A stretch of DNA of 20,450 nt, from assembly GCA_903836325.1 (NCBI GenBank), contig CAILQE010000033.1:1-20450 (forward strand). The letters are read 5' to 3'. The stretch comes from an uncultured Candidatus Saccharibacteria bacterium. Lineage in GTDB: Bacteria > Patescibacteriota > Saccharimonadia > Saccharimonadales > UBA4665. The notes below the pieces were generated by a model. That model was given only the letters and a program-made list of their open reading frames with translations, was not told where the DNA came from and made no database searches. Shown one piece after another: positions 6,647-14,375 of this stretch. The translations under genes and the position numbers were made by a program. Position 1 is the stretch's first letter. Each line of letters starts with the position of its first letter.

Positions 6647-8863
6647 CTATTGATTTAGGTATTTATCTTTTGTATCTTCTTCAACAATCTCTTCTTCTGA
6701 ATCTTCAGTTTCAGGATGACCAAATACTTCATCCATTGTAGTTACCAGTACTTCTCTTGGTCTTGACCCTTCAGCCATTCCAACAATTCCCTGTTCTTCC
6801 ATGGTTTCAATAAGTCTAGCTGCTCTACCGTAACCTATTCTAAGTCTTCTTTGAAGTAAACTTGTACTTGCCTTCTTGTTGTCTATTACAACTTGAACCG
6901 CATCTTTCCATAAAGTATCGTCGGCTTCAGCAGATCCAATTACTTCTCCGCCGCTTACATGCTTGCCACCAATGTGTACTGGCTGAGATATAACATCCTC
7001 ATCATAAGTAGGGGGTCTCTGGGCTCGTAGGAAATCATTAACCTTAACTGTTTCCGCATTTTCTATGAATGCAGCCTGAACACGCTTAGGTTTAGCCATG
7101 TCTGAAGTTAGAAGTAGCATGTCTCCTTCTCCAAGTAATTTCTCTGCACCATTCTGGTCAATAATTGTTCTTGAGTCTACTTGTGAAGCTACCGTAAATG
7201 CTACTCTAGCTGGAACATTAGCCTTAATTAATCCAGTAATTACATCTACTGAAGGTCTTTGAGTGGCAAGAACTAGATGGATACCTGCAGCTCTGGATTT
7301 TTGAGCTAATCTAACAATTAAGGACTCGACATCTCTAGCTGCCATCATCATAAGATCGGCTAACTCATCAATAACAATTACGATAAAAGGCATTCCTTCG
7401 TTAGCTTTATCTAGATTATATTCATCGATATTCCTCTTTCCTGCTCCAGCCATAGTCTTAAGTCTTCGATTCATTTCTTCAACTGCCCACTTTAAAGCAC
7501 TGATACATTTTTCTGGTTCATTAATAACAGGGGCAATTAAATGTGGTATGTCTGCATATTGACCCATTTCAACTTGTTTAGGGTCAACTAGAATAAGCTT
7601 TAGATCAGCTGGAGAATTGCCATACAACAAACTAGTTAGAAGAGTGTTTATCATAACTGATTTACCAGAACCAGTTTGACCAGCAATCAATAAATGTGGC
7701 ATTTTAGCTAAGTTTCCAACTATTGGATTTCCAGCAATATCTTTACCTACTACAAAACTTAGATTACCTTTATTATCCGTCCATTCTGAGGAAGTTAATA
7801 TGCTACTTAATCGAACTATAGCTGGTTTAACATTTGGAACTTCAATTCCTACAGCTCGTTGACCAGGGATTGGAGCTTCAATACGGATAGAATGTGCAGC
7901 TAAGTCTAAGGCTAAGTTATTTTCTAACGCAGTAATCTTCGTTAATTTAACATCTGCTGGTGGCTTGATTTGGTACTGAGTGACTCGAGGTCCAATATTT
8001 ACTCTTTCCATACCGACGTCTATTTTGAAGTTAAAGAAAGTATCGTGAATAATTTTTGCATTAGCATTAATGTCTCCCGCATCTGCTTTGTTTTGCGTCT
8101 GATTTAGCAAAGTAACGGACGGAAACTTCCAGTCCGGATCACTTGGAGCAGTTAATGCTTCTTGCTCTTTACTATTAATTTTTGCTGCTGCTACTTTAGC
8201 CGCTCTTGAAGCTGAGAAATTAGATTTTTCAGAATTCTTACCATGGTATTCAACTGGAACTCCCTCATTAAGCTTGAAATCTTGTTGTGGCGAAGCCTTG
8301 CTCTTTAAACTCTCAAGCTCACTCTCGTCATCTTCGTCTTTATTAAAGAATCTGCTGATTCCTAAAATATTAGAAGGAGATATTCCGAAAGCAAAAAAGA
8401 AAACTAGCAAACTTGCCAAGAAGAATAGAATGCTAGAGGGTAGTGAATCTACTGCGCCCAACACATTAGATCCAATCATCTTACCGACCACTCCACCATG
8501 AGTGTTTAGGTAATTACCGCTAGAATCTTTTGTGGCTAAAGAAACAAAGAAGAAGCTACTTAAAAAGAAATAAAACAGAAACATACTAATAAAATTCACT
8601 CTGGGAATTTTATGATCTTCGTTTTTAAATTTAAGAATTGCGAAGTAGAAGAAAGTTATAAATAGTAAAAATGCTGCCCAACCAAACATGTAGTAACCTG
8701 CTTTAAACAAATCCTTAGGTAGTACTCCACCGGTATTCATACTGCCGATACCAATGAAAATAGCAGCTAGAAAAAGGATAACTGATAGGCTATATCCTAT
8801 TACCGGAGAAGTTTCTTTTTCTTCTACCCTCTTGTTATATGCGCGCTTTTTTCTTTTGGCCAT
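6647..8863 (-). CDS. ftsK: DNA translocase FtsK
   Basis: This 738-residue protein has a basic N-terminus, four hydrophobic helices (about 21-42, 57-78, 88-108 and 143-160), and an acidic, disordered linker (about 165-245). The motor follows, with Walker A AGQTGSGKS (about 394-402) and Walker B FIVIVIDELAD (about 493-503), then LVLATQRPSVDVITG. The C-terminal gamma winged-helix domain (about 660-720) has SLLQRRLRIGYGRAARLIETME. FtsK pumps double-stranded DNA at the division septum and helps segregate and resolve chromosomes. The linker is short, as in SpoIIIE-like members, compared with about 600 residues in E. coli. It has its own extended -10 promoter, a very short leader and no clear Shine-Dalgarno. 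The rpsF promoter lies directly behind it. Confidence 0.97.
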   Translation of the reverse strand: MAKRKKRAYNKRVEEKETSPVIGYSLSVILFLAAIFIGIGSMNTGGVLPKDLFKAGYYMFGWAAFLLFITFFYFAILKFKNEDHKIPRVNFISMFLFYFFLSSFFFVSLATKDSSGNYLNTHGGVVGKMIGSNVLGAVDSLPSSILFFLASLLVFFFAFGISPSNILGISRFFNKDEDDESELESLKSKASPQQDFKLNEGVPVEYHGKNSEKSNFSASRAAKVAAAKINSKEQEALTAPSDPDWKFPSVTLLNQTQNKADAGDINANAKIIHDTFFNFKIDVGMERVNIGPRVTQYQIKPPADVKLTKITALENNLALDLAAHSIRIEAPIPGQRAVGIEVPNVKPAIVRLSSILTSSEWTDNKGNLSFVVGKDIAGNPIVGNLAKMPHLLIAGQTGSGKSVMINTLLTSLLYGNSPADLKLILVDPKQVEMGQYADIPHLIAPVINEPEKCISALKWAVEEMNRRLKTMAGAGKRNIDEYNLDKANEGMPFIVIVIDELADLMMMAARDVESLIVRLAQKSRAAGIHLVLATQRPSVDVITGLIKANVPARVAFTVASQVDSRTIIDQNGAEKLLGEGDMLLLTSDMAKPKRVQAAFIENAETVKVNDFLRAQRPPTYDEDVISQPVHIGGKHVSGGEVIGSAEADDTLWKDAVQVVIDNKKASTSLLQRRLRIGYGRAARLIETMEEQGIVGMAEGSRPREVLVTTMDEVFGHPETEDSEEEIVEEDTKDKYLNQ

Positions 8864-8874
8864 AATTAAGCATA

Positions 8875-8883
8875 ATTATATCA
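8875..8883 (-). promoter_or_regulatory. ftsK: Extended -10 promoter for ftsK with near-leaderless start
   Basis: On the minus strand TGA is followed by a perfect TATAAT that ends 11 bases before the ftsK ATG. The predicted leader is about 4 bases. No convincing -35 hexamer and no Shine-Dalgarno sequence are visible. Confidence 0.55.
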
Positions 8884-8927
8884 CTTCCTATCTGTTTTTG
8901 AAGAAGAAGATTATGGTTTAATTATTT

Positions 8928-10958
8928 TTAGTCGTTGGCAGCGTCTTGAGACAATAGTCTTTCACGCATTTCTTGGAATCTTTTTTGCTGATCAGCAACA
9001 ATTTCTTCGTTAGTTTTAGGTTTAACTTCTTTTCCATTTTCTTTCTTGGGCTGGCTATTTCCGTTGCTTCCAACTAAGTTAATTACCGGAATAACAATTG
9101 GAGACCCTTGAGTCTTTTCAAATAGATAGTGTGTTACATGATCTTTAAGTTCTTGCTTAAATCTATCTAAGTCAATTCTCTTATATCTTTGTGCTACTGC
9201 TCGTTTAAGCTCAGTTCTAAGACCATTCATTATTTCTTCATTATCTCTCATATAGATAAATCCTCTACTTATAATGTCTGGACTACTTAGAAGCTGTCCG
9301 GTTTTCTTATCTACTGTAAGAATTATAGCTACTAGCCCTTCTTCACTTAATAGAACTCTATCTTTAACAACTACGTTATTAATGGTGTATCCGTTTTGAT
9401 CGACTAATACTGATCCATTTGGAACTTCACCATTTAAAATCATAGTATCTTTAGTAAGTTCTACTACTTGTCCGTTTTCTATGTTAAGAGTATTTGCTCT
9501 TGGAATACCTTCATTTATAGCAATATCAATATGTCTTTTCTTTGATCTAAATGAACCATAAATTGGTATGAAGAACTTAGGCTTAATTACGTTTATCATT
9601 TCTGCGTATTCATCAATTGAAGCGTGACCTGAAACGTGAAGAGGTCCAACTCCGTCTAGATCATGTGTTGTGTGCTGGAAAACATGTACATTCTTTCTTT
9701 CTAAATCGTCAACCATGTCTGCTATTTTTGCATCATTACCAGTTTCTGGGATTGGAGTAGAACTCAATATTACTGTGTCCTGCTCTTTCATCTTTATGTG
9801 TCTGTGTTCACCAGTTGACATCTTTTGAAGTGCAGATGAAGGTTCACCTTGTCCACCAGTACAAACAATCACTATTTCATGGTCTTTAAGTCTAGACGCG
9901 CTAGCAATTTGAACGAATGTGCCTTTTGGTACTTTTACGAATCCGTTTCGTACAGCCATTTCTAGAGTACTCATCATACTTCGTCCATCAAGTGCAATTT
10001 TCTTATTGTGATGAACTGCAGCGTTGATGATCATTTGAATTCGGTTAATGTTTGTTGAAAATATGGCTACGAAAATTCTTCCTGGAGCTCTATCCATAAT
10101 ATCTACGAAACTTGGCTCAATGGTAGATTCACTTGGTGTTCTACCTGCTCTTTCAGTTGTAGTACTTTCACTTAATAGAGCCAGAACTCCTTCGTTACCA
10201 ATCTCTTTAAGTCTGTCCATATCGGTTCGTTCATGGTCTAGTGGATTTGGGTCGAATCTAAAGTCTCCAGTGTTTACGATTCTTCCTACTGGAGTATCTA
10301 GAATTACACATGTACTTCCTGGAATAGAGTGAGTTACTCTTACTAACTCAACAAAGAATTCGCCAACTTTTAGTTTTTCATGAGTATCTTCGTTCATGAT
10401 TATAGTTCGAAGCTCAAAACCTTCCGGCATTGGAAGACCAAAGTTTTGGAAAATTTCTTCAACACGTCCGATAGTGAATTTAGTTCCATAAATTGGCGCA
10501 GGGAACATAGGAACAATGTGAGGTAAACCTCCAATGTGATCTAAGTGTCCGTGTGTGATTACGTAACCTTTTATTTTATGCTTGATTTGCTGAAGATATG
10601 TAGTATCCGCAACTGCATAGTTAATTCCAGGTAGATCTACTCCCAGATCGTTACCGCAGTCGATAATTACTGCATCGTTCATGTATTCAACTAGAATCAT
10701 ATTCTTTGATCCACCGTGATCCATTCCACCTAATCCGATTATTCGAAGCTTTGGTGAGTCATCAATGAAGTTAGCTCGAGGCCTTTTAGCTGGAACTGCA
10801 GTCTGATATTGGTTTGCAATTTTCTGCGCATCGGCATGAGATCTTCTTTGTGCTCTAACGGCCTGACCACGTGAAGTAGTTAGACTTGGCGAGGTAAATT
10901 TACCTGCATTGTTATTGTTATTATTGTTGTTATTTGATTGATTATTAAATTTATTCAT
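8928..10958 (-). CDS. rnj: Ribonuclease J (with changed metal-site residue)
   Basis: This 676-residue protein is a metallo-beta-lactamase/beta-CASP ribonuclease. An extra, probably disordered N-terminus (1-68) holds nine consecutive Asn (9-17). Motifs then follow: HGHLDH at 136-141, H210 in RVTHSIPGS, D232 in NTGDFRFD, and HVSGHAS with H445. The residue matching B. subtilis RNase J1 His390 is Tyr467 (PIYGSFR in place of PVHGE-like). The C-terminal domain ends in a charged stretch (KKENGKEVKPKTNEE...). RNase J degrades RNA 5'-to-3' and also cuts internally. The start has a good Shine-Dalgarno (AAGGAAAG). It lies 14 bases after the UDG gene, in a run that starts with pnp. Family identity is certain; the effect of Tyr467 is not known. 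Confidence 0.95.
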   Translation of the reverse strand: MNKFNNQSNNNNNNNNNAGKFTSPSLTTSRGQAVRAQRRSHADAQKIANQYQTAVPAKRPRANFIDDSPKLRIIGLGGMDHGGSKNMILVEYMNDAVIIDCGNDLGVDLPGINYAVADTTYLQQIKHKIKGYVITHGHLDHIGGLPHIVPMFPAPIYGTKFTIGRVEEIFQNFGLPMPEGFELRTIIMNEDTHEKLKVGEFFVELVRVTHSIPGSTCVILDTPVGRIVNTGDFRFDPNPLDHERTDMDRLKEIGNEGVLALLSESTTTERAGRTPSESTIEPSFVDIMDRAPGRIFVAIFSTNINRIQMIINAAVHHNKKIALDGRSMMSTLEMAVRNGFVKVPKGTFVQIASASRLKDHEIVIVCTGGQGEPSSALQKMSTGEHRHIKMKEQDTVILSSTPIPETGNDAKIADMVDDLERKNVHVFQHTTHDLDGVGPLHVSGHASIDEYAEMINVIKPKFFIPIYGSFRSKKRHIDIAINEGIPRANTLNIENGQVVELTKDTMILNGEVPNGSVLVDQNGYTINNVVVKDRVLLSEEGLVAIILTVDKKTGQLLSSPDIISRGFIYMRDNEEIMNGLRTELKRAVAQRYKRIDLDRFKQELKDHVTHYLFEKTQGSPIVIPVINLVGSNGNSQPKKENGKEVKPKTNEEIVADQQKRFQEMRERLLSQDAAND
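10908..10934 (-). repeat. Asn-codon (AAY) tract in the rnj coding sequence
   Basis: Nine successive AAT/AAC codons encode nine Asn near the RNase J N-terminus; more AAT codons sit just before it. Such tracts can change length by slippage in steps of three bases. Confidence 0.7.
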
Positions 10959-10972
10959 ATTCTTTCCTTAAA

Positions 10973-11566
10973 TTATTTTGTAGTTAATTCTGATAAAATT
11001 TTAGGGATTGTTAAAAAATCCTCTACTAAACTACCTTTTAAACTTTGATTATAGATTGCAGCTGCCGGGTGAAACAGCGGTAAAATGTTGTATTCATACT
11101 CCTTATCTTCGTATTTATATAATGTGTTAGTCAATTTTCCATGCGCCTCTGAAATTCTGTGTTCAGGCAGAAAACAATTCATTGAATGTCTTCCTAGTGT
11201 AATGATTAGTCTTGGCTTTATTATGTTAATTTGTTTGATTAAATAAGGCAAAAAAGCTTGCTTTTCATTATTTAGAGGATCTCTATTGTTTAAAGGTCTA
11301 TATTTAACAATATTAGTTATATATACATCTTCTCTGGATAGGTTGATTTTCTCTAACATTTCATTTAGAAACTTTCCCGCTCTTCCCACGAAAGGAGTTC
11401 CAGATATGTCTTCTTTCTTTCCGGGCGCTTCCCCTATGAATAAGATATCCGCATCAATAGATCCATCTCCAAACACTAACTGTGTTGCCTGTTCTTTAAG
11501 TTCAGGACTTGGATTGTCTCTCTCGATTTGTAATCTTAAATTATTTAATTCTTCTTCTTTTTCCAT
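10973..11566 (-). CDS. Family 4-like uracil-DNA glycosylase without Fe-S cysteines
   Basis: This 197-residue protein belongs to the UDG superfamily. Motif A is GEAPGKKED (45-53), followed by GTPFVGRAGKFLNEML, VYITNIVKYRPLNNRDP, IITLGRHSM and the C-terminal LFHPAAAIYN (His166). This is the family-4 (thermostable UDG-like) layout. It removes uracil arising from cytosine deamination or misincorporation. Family-4 enzymes normally hold a 4Fe-4S cluster with four Cys, two near the N-terminus, one in KCRP and one about 15 residues later. Here KYRP (Tyr89) and a Cys-free N-terminus replace them; the only Cys is C131. It overlaps the end of the upstream 65-residue gene by 22 bases, so it is likely translated by coupling. 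Confidence 0.9.
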   Translation of the reverse strand: MEKEEELNNLRLQIERDNPSPELKEQATQLVFGDGSIDADILFIGEAPGKKEDISGTPFVGRAGKFLNEMLEKINLSREDVYITNIVKYRPLNNRDPLNNEKQAFLPYLIKQINIIKPRLIITLGRHSMNCFLPEHRISEAHGKLTNTLYKYEDKEYEYNILPLFHPAAAIYNQSLKGSLVEDFLTIPKILSELTTK

Positions 11567-11742
11567 AAGGTTTTATTTAAAACTTTAAATAAGTTACTAA
11601 ATCCTAGATAAACAAATACTAGCGTAAGTAGATACAACCATAGACTACCTCGGTCTACAGATAAGCTGTAAGAACCGTATGCTAATCCAAAAGTAACTAA
11701 TGTAACTAAGAATCTAGTAATTGTTTTATCTAATAATTTCAT
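11545..11742 (-). CDS. Small two-helix membrane protein between pnp and UDG
   Basis: The 65 residues form two hydrophobic helices (about 10-29, FLVTLVTFGLAYGSYSLSV, and 33-52, SLWLYLLTLVFVYLGF) with a short loop and a basic C-terminus (NKTLWKKKKN). Family not recognised. The ATG is 5 bases after the pnp stop, and the gene overlaps the UDG start by 22 bases. This places it tightly inside the operon and supports it being real. No Shine-Dalgarno is evident, so translation may be coupled to pnp. Both termini are probably cytoplasmic because of the positive C-terminal tail (inference). Confidence 0.75.
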   Translation of the reverse strand: MKLLDKTITRFLVTLVTFGLAYGSYSLSVDRGSLWLYLLTLVFVYLGFSNLFKVLNKTLWKKKKN

Positions 11743-11747
11743 TTCTA

Positions 11748-13871
11748 TTATTTCTTTGCTGCTCTCATACTTAGCTGTAGTCTTCCTCGGTCATCAATAG
11801 AGACTAACTTAACATCTACTAAATCACCTTCTTTAACCACATCGCTAGGCTTTTCAACTCTTTCATCACTCATTTCACTTACGTGAACAAGTCCGTCAGT
11901 ACCAGGCAAGATTTGAACGAATGCTCCGAAGTCCATTACGTTCATTACTGGAACTTGTGTGTAAACTTTTCCAACTTCTGGAACCGCTACTATTCTTGCG
12001 ATCCAGTCCATTGCCGCTTGGATAGATTTCTGGTCCGGGCTAGCTATTAGAACTGTACCGTCATCTTTAATATCTATCTGTGCACCAGTTTCAGCTGTAA
12101 TCTTTTGGATTGTTTCACCGCCCTTACCAATAATTTCTCTGATCTTTTCTGGCCGAACAGTCATGCTTTCAACTCGTGGAGCATATGGGCTCATTTCTTT
12201 TCGAGGATCTGCAATTGTAGTTAACATGTGCTCTAAAATGTGAGCTCTACCCTTTTTACCTTGTTCAATTGCTTGTCTAAGAATGTCTACTGGAAGTCCA
12301 TGAACTTTCATATCCATCTGAAGAGCAGTTACACCGTTAGTTGTTCCTGCGACCTTGAAGTCCATATCACCAGCGAAATCTTCTGCGTCAGCAATATCAC
12401 TTAGAACTATTGGACGATCTCCATCCATAATTAATCCCATAGCTATACCGCTTACTGGTGCCTTTAGTGGAACACCTGCATCCATAAGCGCCAAACAGCT
12501 AGCACATGTAGCCGCCATAGAAGTAGAACCGTTCTGACTCATAATTTCGGTTACTGATCTAATTGCGTATGGGAATGTTGCTTCATCAGGAAGAACAGAG
12601 ACTAGTGCTCTTTCTGCTAGATAACTATGTCCGATTTCTCTTCTTCCAGGAGAACCAAGTCTCTTAATTTCACCTACTGTGTAGCCTGGTGCATTGTAGT
12701 GATGCATGTATCTTTTTTCACCAACATATTCCATTGTGTCGAGAACCTGTGAGTAGCTAAGTGGAGCTAGAGTAACTATGTTTAGTCCTTGAGTTAATCC
12801 TCTAGTGAATAGTGCAGATCCGTGAGCTCTTGGAAGTAATCCAACTTCACTGGATAAAACTCTAATTTCATCTAGTTTTCTACCGTCAGGACGAACGCTC
12901 TTTTCTACGATCCATTTACGCACATCTTTATGTATAGCTAAATCGAAAGCTTCTAAGTAAGTATTCTTAAGAGCTGGGAAATCTTCGCCTAATTTTTCTT
13001 CATAATATGCTAGGGTTTCTTTTCTTAGCTTACCTATTAGTTCGTTTCTTTCAGGATATGCTTTTCTTACATCTTCACCCAATTTACCGTCTAGTAATTT
13101 GGCAACTTCGTCTAGGATGCTTTTATCAGGAAGGCTTAGTTCATATTCCTGTTTCTTAATGTCTAGCTTAGCAATTAATTCATTCTGAAGATCGATTAAA
13201 GGTTGCATTTCTTTCTGTGCATATTCTATTCCTTCGACAATTTTCTCTTCAGTAACTTCCTTACAGCCAGCTTCAACCATGATAATGCCTTCTTTTGTTC
13301 CGGCAACTATTAGGTCTAATCCACCTTCTTTAAGTTGTTCTAAACTTAAGAAAGATGAAAGCTTACCGTTTTCATCAAGTCCAATTCTGAGTCCGGCAAC
13401 TGGTCCATCGAATGGTCCACCGGTCATCATTAATGCTGTAGATACAGCAATCATAGCTACCATGTCTGGTCTAAATGTTGGGTCTAAGCTCATTACAGTA
13501 GCAATAGCTTGAACTTCATTTCGATATCCTTTAGGCCATAAAGGTCTAATTGGTCTATCGATTATTCGCCCAATTAAAATTGCTTCATCTGAAGGTCTAC
13601 CTTCTCTTTTAACGAATCTTGAACCACTGATTCTTCCTGCTGCATAGAATCTTTCTTCGTATTCAATACTTAATGGAAAGTAATCCATTCCAGAAACTGG
13701 CTTATCGCTAAGCATTGCAGTTCCAAGAACTACAGTTTCTCCATATCTAGCAATGACAGATCCAGAACTTCTGAATCCTACTCTTCCGACTTCAAGGCTA
13801 AATTTTTTTCCATGAAATTCTGTTTCTACTTTTATTATTTGTTTTCCGCTGGGGTTAATTGTTTGTCCCAT
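11748..13871 (-). CDS. pnp: Polyribonucleotide nucleotidyltransferase (PNPase)
   Basis: This is a 707-residue protein with the full PNPase order: a first RNase PH domain (KVETEFHGKKFSLEVGRV...), a helical linker, a second RNase PH domain with GDMDFKVAGT (phosphate and metal site Asp/Asp/Lys), a KH domain (KIREIIGKGGETIQKI) and a C-terminal S1 domain (FGAFVQILPGTDGLVHVSEM). It degrades RNA 3'-to-5' with phosphate and can also add tails. The ATG at 13869-13871 is chosen because AAAGGA stands 5 bases before it. A longer reading starting at 13898 has no Shine-Dalgarno and would add MIKKRTKGK. It lies 183 bases after rpsO, with several hairpins between, as pnp often follows rpsO. Confidence 0.97.
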   Translation of the reverse strand: MGQTINPSGKQIIKVETEFHGKKFSLEVGRVGFRSSGSVIARYGETVVLGTAMLSDKPVSGMDYFPLSIEYEERFYAAGRISGSRFVKREGRPSDEAILIGRIIDRPIRPLWPKGYRNEVQAIATVMSLDPTFRPDMVAMIAVSTALMMTGGPFDGPVAGLRIGLDENGKLSSFLSLEQLKEGGLDLIVAGTKEGIIMVEAGCKEVTEEKIVEGIEYAQKEMQPLIDLQNELIAKLDIKKQEYELSLPDKSILDEVAKLLDGKLGEDVRKAYPERNELIGKLRKETLAYYEEKLGEDFPALKNTYLEAFDLAIHKDVRKWIVEKSVRPDGRKLDEIRVLSSEVGLLPRAHGSALFTRGLTQGLNIVTLAPLSYSQVLDTMEYVGEKRYMHHYNAPGYTVGEIKRLGSPGRREIGHSYLAERALVSVLPDEATFPYAIRSVTEIMSQNGSTSMAATCASCLALMDAGVPLKAPVSGIAMGLIMDGDRPIVLSDIADAEDFAGDMDFKVAGTTNGVTALQMDMKVHGLPVDILRQAIEQGKKGRAHILEHMLTTIADPRKEMSPYAPRVESMTVRPEKIREIIGKGGETIQKITAETGAQIDIKDDGTVLIASPDQKSIQAAMDWIARIVAVPEVGKVYTQVPVMNVMDFGAFVQILPGTDGLVHVSEMSDERVEKPSDVVKEGDLVDVKLVSIDDRGRLQLSMRAAKK

Positions 13872-13916
13872 TTTTCCTTTCGTTCTCTTTTTGATCATTG
13901 AGAGCTAAGTTCAGTA

Positions 13917-14051
13917 ATACATTAATGTATGACTGCTTCTTAACCCACAAGAATAAATAGAGAAAAGCATTTAATATAATATACTCTTGCCTTGAGAATT
14001 TCTCGTTGGTAAGCCAATATTCTGGAAATTCCAGAAGACCGGTTAGCTAAC
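13917..14051 (-). promoter_or_regulatory. pnp: Hairpin-rich pnp leader between rpsO and pnp
   Basis: This gap holds a chain of inverted repeats. They are GTTAGCTAAC (14042-14051), two 8-base arms TTCTGGAA/TTCCAGAA around one base (14020-14036), a TTGG/CCAA hairpin with 4-base loop (14005-14016), GAGAA/TTCTC (13994-14004), and a 14-base perfect palindrome ATACATTAATGTAT (13917-13930). None has a following T-run, so these are not simple terminators. A possible -10 pair (TATATTATATT, 13973-13983 on the minus strand) lies between them, with no good -35. In E. coli the pnp leader hairpin is cut by RNase III and then degraded by PNPase. A similar control by processing is plausible here (inference). 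Confidence 0.6.
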
Positions 14052-14054
14052 GAA

Positions 14055-14321
14055 CTATTTTCGAATACCTAATTGCTTGATAGTGTCTAAATAAGCTTGG
14101 CTGTCTTTGTCTGCTAAATATCTAAGAAGTCTTCGTCTTTGACCAACCATCTGAAGTAGGCCTCTTCGAGCCATAAAATCGTGCTTGTTAGTAGCTAAGT
14201 GATCAGTAACTTCTTTGATTCGGGCAGTTAAAATAGCAGCTTGAGCCTGTGGGCTTCCAGTGTCATTTTTACTAGTCTGAATAGACTTGATAGCCTTTGC
14301 TTTGTTCTCTTTTGTAATCAT
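14055..14321 (-). CDS. rpsO: Small-subunit ribosomal protein S15
   Basis: The 88 residues are a full-length S15: GSPQAQAAILTARIKEVTDHL, then HDFMARRGLLQMVGQRRRLLRYL with the conserved rRNA-binding His-Asp and Arg residues. S15 is a primary binder of the 16S rRNA central domain. A promoter of good quality lies directly upstream, with only about 2 bases predicted between transcription start and ATG. No Shine-Dalgarno is present, so the mRNA is probably leaderless and the classic S15 leader autoregulation is unlikely. pnp follows. Confidence 0.97.
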   Translation of the reverse strand: MITKENKAKAIKSIQTSKNDTGSPQAQAAILTARIKEVTDHLATNKHDFMARRGLLQMVGQRRRLLRYLADKDSQAYLDTIKQLGIRK

Positions 14322-14330
14322 CTATCAACT

Positions 14331-14359
14331 ATTCTAGCACAATTTAACCTGTTAGACAA
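14331..14359 (-). promoter_or_regulatory. rpsO: rpsO promoter (TTGTCT-17-TAGAAT with TGC)
   Basis: On the minus strand TTGTCT (14354-14359), a 17-base spacer and TAGAAT (14331-14336) with TGC in front form a good promoter. Its -10 ends 9 bases before the rpsO ATG. It separates rpsO-pnp transcription from truB. Confidence 0.65.
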
Positions 14360-14375
14360 GTGCTCTGTATAAAAT

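Noticed and set aside
10048..10332. Plus-strand ORF of 94 residues opposite rnj
   Set aside because: It is antisense to conserved RNase J codons and contains no family motif.
13872..13898. Upstream pnp start giving MIKKRTKGK
   Set aside because: No Shine-Dalgarno precedes it, while AAAGGA stands at the right distance before the ATG at 13869-13871, whose product begins where PNPases usually do.
14020..14036. TTCTGGAA/TTCCAGAA hairpin as the rpsO terminator
   Set aside because: There is no T-run after it on the minus strand and the arms are close, so it does not look like an intrinsic terminator.
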